Shown here piece by piece: positions 1 to 6,037 of a stretch of DNA of 13,355 bases. The translations under genes were made by a program, and so were the position numbers. Each line of letters opens with the position of its first letter. Within the stretch, counting starts at the first letter, position 1. Origin of the DNA: an uncultured Gammaproteobacteria bacterium (GTDB lineage: Bacteria > Pseudomonadota > Gammaproteobacteria > SZUA-140); assembly GCA_945788675.1 (NCBI GenBank), contig CALZMY010000091.1, positions 1-13,355 on the forward strand, written 5' to 3'. The notes under the pieces are model-generated. The model saw only the letters and a list, made by a program, of their open reading frames with translations, was not told the origin of the DNA and made no database searches.

Positions 1-365
1 CAAAGGTGCGTTCACTGGTGCCGGTGGGCGATCTGCAATCTCGGCTGATGGATCTAAGGCTCGATATCGAGCGCAGTCCATGGCCTGCCGGGCAGAGTGT
101 CCGTATTGCGGTGCCGACGGCACAGGCAGTGAAGGCAGTAACGGTGCATCGTGATGCGGTGGTGCTGCGCCGCAGTGGTTCCTATCTCTATCGTGTGACG
201 GCGGAAAACAGCGCCGAGCGGGTGAATATTTCGCTGGGGATCGCAGCGGGTGATTATATTCAGGTCTTTGGTGGACTGGTGGCGGGTGATCGCGTGGTGA
301 CGGTGGGAAATGAGCGTATGCGCCCCGGACAGCCGGTGAGCGTTAAGGGCGGAGCGGCAGAGTGA
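1..365 (+). CDS. RND efflux periplasmic adaptor (membrane fusion protein), 3' end only
   Basis: This is the C-terminal part of an HlyD/AcrA-type adaptor that links an inner-membrane RND pump to an outer-membrane channel. The reading frame is open from the left edge, so the true start is outside the window. About 120 residues remain. They contain a beta-rich stretch with 'GQSVRIAVP' followed by 'AVTVHRDAVVLRRSGSYLYRV', and then the typical membrane-proximal ending 'VFGGLVAGDRVVTVGNERMRPGQPVSV', which resembles the 'GLKEGDRVVVSG...L.DGQ.V' pattern of this family. The stop codon overlaps the start of the downstream pump gene by four bases (GTGA, 362-365), which suggests translational coupling and a joint adaptor-pump operon. 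The lipoprotein or signal peptide, hairpin and lipoyl domains cannot be seen. Family assignment rests on the C-terminal pattern plus the adjacent pump gene. The substrate is unknown. Confidence 0.85.
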   Translation, partial: KVRSLVPVGDLQSRLMDLRLDIERSPWPAGQSVRIAVPTAQAVKAVTVHRDAVVLRRSGSYLYRVTAENSAERVNISLGIAAGDYIQVFGGLVAGDRVVTVGNERMRPGQPVSVKGGAAE

Positions 366-3300
366 ACCTGACCCGCCTCGCCCTCAGCAACCCGGTGGCG
401 GTTGCGGTGGCATTTCTACTGATGTTGCTGTTCGGGCTGATCAGCCTTGAACGGCTACCGATCCAGTTAACCCCTGAGGTGCAGGAGCCGGAGATCAGCA
501 TCTCCACCGCGTGGCGTGCGGCGGCACCGGAAGAGGTCGAAGCTGAAATTATCGAGCCACAGGAGGATGCGTTGCGTGGCCTGCCGGGCGCCACCAGGAT
601 CTTATCTGAAGCGAGTCGTGGCAGTGGCAGGATCACGCTGACCTTTGTCGTTGGTACCGATATGCAGCGTGCGCTCTTGGAGGTGCTGAATCGGCTCAAC
701 CGCGTGGCCAAATACCCGGCTGATGCCAATGAGCCGGTGATCAGTTCAGTGGGTGGCGATAGCCGGCCGATTGCGTGGTTCATCATCAAACCGATTGACG
801 GTAATGATCGCCCTATTGCCTCGTATCAGGACTACATCGAAGAGGTGGTGCAGAGTCGTTTTGAGCGTGTGCCGGGGGTGGCGATGTCTGAGGTGCGCGG
901 GGGTCGCGAAAATGAACTGCGCATCACCTTTGACCCTTATAAGGCGGCGAACCTCGGCATTGAACTACCGGATGTAGTGACGTTGGTGGGGGCGGAGGAT
1001 ATCTCGGCCGGCTTTGCCGATGTGGGTAAACGTCGCTACACGGTGCGTTACACCGGTGCCTATACCGCAGAGGATCTGGGTGCGATGATCGTTAAGTGGC
1101 GCGAGGGTAGCCCGGTCTATCTGCGCGATGTGGCGAAGGTGGCAGTTGAGATGGTCGATCGCGGCAGCTTTGTGATCCAGAACGGCGATGCTGCGATGGC
1201 GGTCAATGCCCACCGCGAGACCGGTGTTAATGTGTTGCAGGTGATGGATGGATTGCGCGAGGCGGTGAGCGAACTCCGTGAAGGGCCGCTGCAACGTGCC
1301 GGCCTGTCGCTGGAGCAGGTCTATGATGAGACGATCTATATTGATCGATCGATCTCGATGGTGACCGGTAATCTGGGCTTCGGGATTTTGCTGGCGGTGG
1401 GAGTGTTGTGGTGGTTTTTCCGCAAATTCCGCGCGACGATGATGGTGGCGCTGGCGATTCCGGTCTGTTTACTGGGCAGCTTTATCCTGCTGGATGCGGT
1501 GGGGCGATCGCTGAATGTGATCTCACTGGCGGGGCTTGCCTTTGCGGTCGGCATGGTGCTCGATGCCGCGATCGTGGTGCTGGAAAATATTGTGCGTCTG
1601 CGCGAGAAAGGGGTTGCAGCGGAAGAGGCCTCTGCGCTCGGTACCAGTCAGGTGTGGGGTGCGCTGTTGGCATCGACCGCGACCACGGTGGCGATCTTTC
1701 TACCGGTGGTGTTTCTTGCCGATGAAGCGGGGCAGCTGTTTGCCGATCTGGCGATGACAATTGCGGTGGCGGTCTGTTTCTCGCTAATGGTCGCCTTGAC
1801 GGTGTTGCCGACCACCGCCATGAGCTGGTTACGCGATGTCGAGATGGTAGATCCACATCGCCACTGGTGGGTGGCGATGACGGCGGGGGTGATGCGCATC
1901 ACCGGGCCGCGAATGCGTCTGTTGTGGATTGTTGGGCTGCTGACTATACCGGTCGCGCTGGTCTATCTGATGTTTCCCAAGGCAGATTATCTGCCGGAGG
2001 GGAATCGTAATCTGGTATTCAGTTTTATCAACCCGCCGCCGGGGGCCAACATCGATTATATGGAGCAACAGATGGGGCAGGTGGTGGCCAATGAGATGGC
2101 GCCACATCTGAGCGGTGAGAAACAGCCGCATGTCGATAACTACTTTTTTGTCGCCTTTCCACGCGGCATGTTCATGGGCGCGCGTACGGTAGTGCCAGAG
2201 GAGACGGGACTGCTGGTGCCGTTGATCAATGGTGTGATTGCCGGATTTCCCGATACCATCGGTTTTGCCTTCAAGGCGTCCCTGTTTGGCGGACTGGGTG
2301 GTGGTCGTGCGATCGATATCGACATCCAGGGGCGTGATCTGGAGGCACTGTTGCAGGCAGGCAGCGCAGGTTTTATGGCGGTGCGCGAGGCTTTCGGTAC
2401 CATGCCGCGCCCCTATCCCGGCCTCGATCTGGCCGAACCTGAGCTGCGACTGCTCCCTGATGAACGTCGCATCGCCGAGGTAGGCTGGAACCGTGGCGAC
2501 ATGGGCGGCATCGCACGTGCGCTGGGTGATGGCCTCTATGTGGCGGACTATTTCGATGGTGAAAAGCGTCTCGATGTGATCCTGCGAAGCGAGATGTGGG
2601 CCACTCCGGAGGAGCTGGAGGCGATCCCGCTGGCGACCCCGGAGGGTGGGATTCAGCCACTCAGCGAACTGGTCAATGTGGTACGCACGGCGGGGCCGGA
2701 TCAGCTGCGGCGTATCGACCGTCGCCGTACCGTGACGTTACAGGTGCGGTTGCCGGAGGGGATGTCGGTGGAAGAGGGGATGGATTTGATCAAAACAAAG
2801 GTGACCCCCGCGATTGAAGCGGTACTGCCCGAGGATGGATTTATTTATTACGCTGGTTCGGCGGATAAATTGCAGACCACGCTGAAAAATATGGCCGGCA
2901 CCTTCCTGCTGGCGATCGCGATCCTCTACCTGTTGATCAGCGCGCTGTTTCGTTCGTTCAAGGATAGCCTGCTGGTGCTGCTGACGATTCCTCTGGCCAC
3001 GGTGGGTGGGGTGGCGACGCTCTATCTGATGAACCTGTTTGGCATCACGCAGGCGATGGACCTGCTGACGATGATCGGTTTTGTGATCCTGCTGGGGCTG
3101 GTGGTCAACAACGCGATCCTGCTGGTGCATCAGACCCGCGGTGCTGAGCGTGAAGGGCTGGCGCGTCGTGACGCGGTGGAACTGGCGGTACAGCTGCGCC
3201 TGCGGCCGATCCTGATGAGTACCCTGACCAGCATCTTTGGCATGTTGCCACTGTTGCTGGTACCGGGGGCGGGCACGGAGCTTTATCGAGGGCTGGCCGG

Positions 3301-3427
3301 GGTGATTGTCGGTGGCATGACACTCAGCACGATTTTCACGCTGATTTTGTTGCCAAGCCTGCTGCGGCTGGGCGAGCAAAAAAGGAGTGTGCAAAAAGAC
3401 CTGCAGGTAGAGAATCAGTCATCCTGA
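362..3427 (+). CDS. RND efflux pump permease (AcrB/AcrD/AcrF-type inner-membrane transporter)
   Basis: This is a complete 1021-residue RND transporter, close to the roughly 1050 residues of AcrB. It should sit in the inner membrane as a proton-driven trimer and export compounds through the adaptor encoded just upstream. Visible features are TM1 (about residues 11-28), a first periplasmic porter region, a TM2-TM6 cluster (about 333-490), TM7 (about 520-536), a second periplasmic region, and TM8-TM12 (about 850-1005). The TM4 motif reads 'GMVLDAAIVVLENI', with Asp401 but Ala402 where AcrB has the pair Asp407-Asp408. In TM10 'GLVVNNAILLV' puts Asn916 at the place of AcrB Lys940. The family motif 'LRPILMSTLTSIFGMLPL' follows. 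A glycine-rich 'FGGLGGGR' near 642-649 may be the switch loop. The GTG start was chosen because it gives the usual 'N-L-T-R-L-A-L-SNP' N-terminus and the GTGA overlap, with a GGAG-like ribosome site a few bases upstream. No outer-membrane channel gene follows. Drug, metal or solvent specificity cannot be read from the sequence. Confidence 0.95.
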   Translation: MNLTRLALSNPVAVAVAFLLMLLFGLISLERLPIQLTPEVQEPEISISTAWRAAAPEEVEAEIIEPQEDALRGLPGATRILSEASRGSGRITLTFVVGTDMQRALLEVLNRLNRVAKYPADANEPVISSVGGDSRPIAWFIIKPIDGNDRPIASYQDYIEEVVQSRFERVPGVAMSEVRGGRENELRITFDPYKAANLGIELPDVVTLVGAEDISAGFADVGKRRYTVRYTGAYTAEDLGAMIVKWREGSPVYLRDVAKVAVEMVDRGSFVIQNGDAAMAVNAHRETGVNVLQVMDGLREAVSELREGPLQRAGLSLEQVYDETIYIDRSISMVTGNLGFGILLAVGVLWWFFRKFRATMMVALAIPVCLLGSFILLDAVGRSLNVISLAGLAFAVGMVLDAAIVVLENIVRLREKGVAAEEASALGTSQVWGALLASTATTVAIFLPVVFLADEAGQLFADLAMTIAVAVCFSLMVALTVLPTTAMSWLRDVEMVDPHRHWWVAMTAGVMRITGPRMRLLWIVGLLTIPVALVYLMFPKADYLPEGNRNLVFSFINPPPGANIDYMEQQMGQVVANEMAPHLSGEKQPHVDNYFFVAFPRGMFMGARTVVPEETGLLVPLINGVIAGFPDTIGFAFKASLFGGLGGGRAIDIDIQGRDLEALLQAGSAGFMAVREAFGTMPRPYPGLDLAEPELRLLPDERRIAEVGWNRGDMGGIARALGDGLYVADYFDGEKRLDVILRSEMWATPEELEAIPLATPEGGIQPLSELVNVVRTAGPDQLRRIDRRRTVTLQVRLPEGMSVEEGMDLIKTKVTPAIEAVLPEDGFIYYAGSADKLQTTLKNMAGTFLLAIAILYLLISALFRSFKDSLLVLLTIPLATVGGVATLYLMNLFGITQAMDLLTMIGFVILLGLVVNNAILLVHQTRGAEREGLARRDAVELAVQLRLRPILMSTLTSIFGMLPLLLVPGAGTELYRGLAGVIVGGMTLSTIFTLILLPSLLRLGEQKRSVQKDLQVENQSS

Positions 3428-3495
3428 TACCGTTCCTGTTTCAATAAGTTTTTTGTTTTTCAGCTGGTTATCTGGCTTTAATAAATTTTCGTTGA

Positions 3496-3517
3496 AAGTG
3501 TGACGGAGATCACTCAG
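3496..3517. promoter_or_regulatory. Candidate CRP/Vfr-like operator
   Basis: A near-perfect dyad TGTGA-N6-TCACT lies in a 22-base frame centred between 3506 and 3507. It differs from the CRP consensus TGTGA-N6-TCACA only at the last core base. It sits 167 bases before the HDOD gene start and 12 bases before a possible small ORF. I could not pair it with a convincing -10 box at the standard class I or class II distances, so the regulated promoter is not located. A CRP-family regulator in this organism is assumed, not seen. Confidence 0.45.
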
Positions 3518-3528
3518 GACCATTGACC

Positions 3529-3687
3529 ATGATCAAGCATTCTCAATTTAGATGTCGTGATTTTAGCGCTGACGCCGATAGCAAAAATAAGAGTGATTAC
3601 CCTGGAAGTCAGATCTCTTTCCACGGTGAATACTGTATGAAACCGAAATTTGTGTCTGTTTTGTGTTTTAAGGATGTGCTGCGATGA
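3529..3687 (+). CDS. Possible small ORF (52 residues) overlapping the HDOD gene start
   Basis: An ATG at 3529 opens 52 sense codons and ends in TGA at 3685-3687, sharing ATGA with the HDOD start codon at 3684. An AGGA lies nine bases before the ATG (3516-3519), so translation with coupling to the next gene is plausible. The product would start 'MIKHSQFRCRDF' and end 'VSVLCFKDVLR'. It is soluble-looking and mildly basic with three Cys, and has no signal peptide or membrane segment. I recognise no family. Against it: an open frame of this length in a 250-base AT-richer gap is not rare by chance, and if the CRP-like site activates a promoter just downstream, the ATG could lie upstream of the transcript. 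Confidence 0.2.
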   Translation: MIKHSQFRCRDFSADADSKNKSDYPGSQISFHGEYCMKPKFVSVLCFKDVLR

Positions 3688-4568
3688 ATGCTGAAAAAAC
3701 AAAAGAACCACTGTTGAATATCAAGGCGCGTATCGCGAAGCTTGACCGTTTGCCCGCGATGCCTGAAATGGCGCAGCAGGTGATTCAGCTGAGTGCAAAC
3801 CCAGAAGCCTCAGTCAGTGACCTGGTCAAGATCGTTGAGATGGATCCTAGTCTTGCGGCGCAGGTGATGCGTTATGCCAGCTCGCCTTTTTTCAGCTATC
3901 GCGGCAAGGTCGATTCGGTACAGACAGCGGTGTCACGTGTGCTTGGTTTCAGCATGGTGATGAATCTGGCGCTGGGGGTGGCGACTGCCAGGCCTTTTAA
4001 ATTGCCCAAAAATGTACCGCTTAATATGAGTGCTTTCTGGCGTCATGCAATTTTCAGTGCGGCATTGACGCAGGCGTTGAGCAGTGAACTGGCTGACGAT
4101 ATTCGTCCACCGGCAGGGCTCGCTTATCTTGCTGGCCTGCTACACAATTTTGGCCATATCCTGGTAGGGCATCTGTTTCGAAAAGAGTTTTTGATCCTTA
4201 ATAAATTCATTATTGCCGAACCTGAAAAGGAACTGGTTGAAATCGAAAAACAGGTCTTCGGTTACGAACACGGACAGATCGGTGCATGGTTAATGGATGT
4301 GTGGAAGCTTCCCGAAGAGCTCATTGTGGCGACCAGAGAGCATAATAATCTCAATTATCACGGTCAGCATGCGGTCTATCCCCAGCTTGTTGCGTTATCA
4401 GACCGACTGTTGAAAGAGTACGATATTGGGGATGCCCCAAACAGCAGTATTCCTCAGTCACTGTTACAGTCGCTCGAGATTGGTGATTACCAGGCGCGGA
4501 TGGTGGTGAATCGTGTGATGGAAGGGTGTGAAGGGCTGGATACCATGGCGCGTCAACTGGCATCGTAA
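3684..4568 (+). CDS. HDOD domain protein (probable signalling or regulatory protein)
   Basis: This is a 294-residue stand-alone HDOD protein. The family signature is clear from about residue 20: 'LPAMPEMAQQVIQLSANP', then 'ASVSDLVKIVEMDPSLAAQVMRYAS' up to about residue 66. It continues with 'FWRHAIFSA' (118-126), 'GLLHNFGHIL' (151-160) and 'YEHGQIGAWLMDVWKLPEELIVATREHN' further on. HDOD proteins resemble HD phosphohydrolases but usually lack the metal ligands. Here the HD pair reads His154-Asn155, so hydrolase activity is not expected. There is no attached GGDEF, EAL, kinase or receiver domain, so its partner and output are unknown. Such proteins act in two-component, c-di-GMP or motility signalling in several bacteria. 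The ATG start has AAGGAT eight bases upstream. The gene is followed by a strong terminator and converges on pilU, and it has its own 5' region with a CRP-like site. A type IV pilus link is only suggested by position. Confidence 0.9.
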   Translation: MNAEKTKEPLLNIKARIAKLDRLPAMPEMAQQVIQLSANPEASVSDLVKIVEMDPSLAAQVMRYASSPFFSYRGKVDSVQTAVSRVLGFSMVMNLALGVATARPFKLPKNVPLNMSAFWRHAIFSAALTQALSSELADDIRPPAGLAYLAGLLHNFGHILVGHLFRKEFLILNKFIIAEPEKELVEIEKQVFGYEHGQIGAWLMDVWKLPEELIVATREHNNLNYHGQHAVYPQLVALSDRLLKEYDIGDAPNSSIPQSLLQSLEIGDYQARMVVNRVMEGCEGLDTMARQLAS

Positions 4569-4622
4569 TCTACGCGCATCTATTATCTGTTATATTTCAT
4601 CCACAATTGTTTATAGCTTAAG

Positions 4623-4637
4623 GAACCTCTGAGGTTC
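4623..4637. repeat. Short perfect inverted repeat before the terminator
   Basis: GAACCTC-T-GAGGTTC is a perfect seven-base inverted repeat around a single base. It lies nine bases before the main terminator hairpin in the convergent HDOD-pilU gap. A one-base loop cannot form as written, so any hairpin would open the innermost pairs. It may be an accessory part of the terminator or a protein-binding dyad. No T-run follows it. Confidence 0.4.
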
Positions 4638-4646
4638 ATCGATGTT

Positions 4647-4677
4647 AGCCTCCCTTTATAAAGGGAGGCTTTTGTTT
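4647..4677 (+). terminator. Intrinsic terminator of the HDOD gene
   Basis: The 24 bases at 4647-4670 are a perfect palindrome (AGCCTCCCTTTA followed by its reverse complement), giving a stem of about ten pairs with a TATA loop. It is followed by TTTGTTT. The T-rich tail is on the + strand side, so it mainly ends HDOD transcription. On the - strand the bases after the stem are not T-rich, although the stem could still slow transcripts leaving pilU, whose stop is at 4680-4682. Confidence 0.85.
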
Positions 4678-4679
4678 AT

Positions 4680-5831
4680 CTATCTAAGGTGTGTGCTTTG
4701 AGCATCTTCTTCGGCTTCTTCGATTCTCAGGCCACCAGATTCATTGGGGGCATCATCCTTGCCGCCGAGGTCTTTTTCTTCGAGGCTGATACGCAGACGT
4801 AGATTGTTTTGCGAATCGGCATTACGCAGTGCTTCATCAAGCGAGATGCGCCCCTCTTTATAGAGTTTGTAGAGTGCGGTATCGAAGGTTTGCATGCCGA
4901 CGTTTTCAGATTTTTTCATCACTTCTTTGATCTGGTTGATTTCGCCCTTGAGGATGAGGTCATTGATCATCGGCGTGCCGAGCAGAATTTCGATCGCTGC
5001 CGCGCGTTTGCCATCGAGCGTAGGCACCAGGCGTTGCGAGACGAAACCACGTACATTCAGTGAGAGATCCATGAGTAGCTGATTGCGTCGTTCTTCGGGA
5101 AAGAAGTTGATGATGCGGTCGAATGCCTGGTTGGCATTGTTGGCATGTAGGGTCGAGATGGCGAGATGGCCGGTTTCAGCAAAGGAGATGGCGTGTTCCA
5201 TCGTCTCGCGGTCGCGAATCTCGCCGATAAGAATGACATCCGGTGCCTGGCGCAGGGTGTTCTTCAGCGCTTCTTCATAGGTCAGCGTATCAACGCCGAC
5301 TTCGCGCTGGTTGACGATCGATTTTTTGTGGTTGTGGAGGAACTCGATCGGGTCTTCGATGGTGATGATGTGACCGGCACTGTTGCTGTTGCGATAGTCC
5401 ATCAGCGCCGCCAGTGAGGTCGATTTACCAGAGCCGGTGGCGCCCACAAACAGGATCAAGCCTCGTTTTTGCATGATGAGTTTACTGAGGATGGGAGGAA
5501 GCCCCAGGTCTGTCGTGTTTGGAATGTCGGTTTTGATATTACGAATGACAATACTGACCTGGTTGCGCTGCTGGAACAGGTTGACGCGAAAACGCCCGAT
5601 GCCACGTTCAGAGATCGCAAGGTTCATCTCAAGCGTTTTTTCAAATTCACTCTGCTGTTCAGGGTTCATGATCTGGTAGGCGATCTCTTTGGCGCGTAAT
5701 GGATTAACCATGTTTTTTTCAAGCGGTGTCAAAACGCCCTGAATTTTGGCACTGACGGGTGCCCCGACGGCAATATAAATATCAGAGGCGTCTTTTGCGA
5801 CCATAAGTTTTAGATAGTCATTGAGTTCCAT
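4680..5831 (-). CDS. pilU: Type IV pilus twitching motility ATPase PilU
   Basis: This is a 383-residue secretion-type ATPase of the PilT/PilU group, which powers pilus retraction at the cytoplasmic base of the type IV pilus. PilU works as an accessory to PilT. The N-terminal domain begins 'MELNDYLKLMVAKDASDIYI'. The ATPase domain has Walker A 'GATGSGKST' (130-138, Lys136), an Asp box with 'IITIEDPIEF' (156-165), Walker B 'DVILIGEIRD' with Glu204 (198-207), and a His box 'ETGHLAISTLHANNA' with His222 and His229. All active-site motifs look intact. PilU rather than PilT is supported by 'YRNSNSAGHIITIEDPIEFLHNH', 'GRFRVNLFQQRN', the length (P. aeruginosa PilU has about 382 residues) and an acidic C-terminal tail of about 30 residues. 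The ATG start has AGGGA upstream on the - strand. Unlike the familiar pilT-pilU pair, pilT is not adjacent: glnE diverges on one side and the HDOD gene converges on the other. Confidence 0.93.
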   Translation of the reverse strand: MELNDYLKLMVAKDASDIYIAVGAPVSAKIQGVLTPLEKNMVNPLRAKEIAYQIMNPEQQSEFEKTLEMNLAISERGIGRFRVNLFQQRNQVSIVIRNIKTDIPNTTDLGLPPILSKLIMQKRGLILFVGATGSGKSTSLAALMDYRNSNSAGHIITIEDPIEFLHNHKKSIVNQREVGVDTLTYEEALKNTLRQAPDVILIGEIRDRETMEHAISFAETGHLAISTLHANNANQAFDRIINFFPEERRNQLLMDLSLNVRGFVSQRLVPTLDGKRAAAIEILLGTPMINDLILKGEINQIKEVMKKSENVGMQTFDTALYKLYKEGRISLDEALRNADSQNNLRLRISLEEKDLGGKDDAPNESGGLRIEEAEEDAQSTHLR

Positions 5832-5955
5832 TATTTTTCCCTGAAAAAGTCTATTGGTAATGCAATTGATGCAAAATTTTATCGACCAAGCGGGGGGTTA
5901 ACTTGAGGTTCAAAGAGCTGCGGCAGGCATGATTGCATCTGTCTGTATGGCTGAC

Positions 5956-5983
5956 TTGCTAATACTGTTGTCGTGTATGATAG
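5956..5983 (+). promoter_or_regulatory. Weak candidate promoter for glnE in the pilU-glnE divergent gap
   Basis: The 206-base gap 5832-6037 must hold the promoters of two divergent genes. For glnE the best pair I see is TTGCTA (5956-5961) with TGATAG (5978-5983), spacing 16. TATGAT (5976-5981) and TATAAC (5988-5993) are competing -10 boxes. No clear pilU promoter was found, although TAAAAT on the - strand near 5876-5881 could be a -10. The choice between these is a guess. Confidence 0.22.
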
Positions 5984-6037
5984 GGCATATAACGGTGCAG
6001 TATCTGCATCTTCAATCCTTTTGAATGCAATTATATT

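Noticed and set aside
343..789. 148-codon open frame on the - strand over the adaptor-pump junction
   Set aside because: It is Ser/Arg-rich and antisense to conserved pump sequence; no family resemblance.
2738..3394. 218-codon open frame on the - strand inside the RND pump gene
   Set aside because: It is antisense to a clear pump sequence, is very rich in Gln, His and Arg as expected from reading a Leu/Val-rich gene backwards, and shows no family motif.
3514..3711. 65-codon open frame on the - strand ahead of the HDOD gene
   Set aside because: It has no good ribosome site, overlaps the HDOD start and the CRP-like dyad, and shows no recognisable motif.
5929..6024. 31-codon hydrophobic ORF (begins MIASVCMADLLILLSCMIGH) just before glnE
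   Set aside because: It could be a small membrane peptide, but it has no proper ribosome site and lies over the most likely glnE promoter, so chance is the simpler reading.
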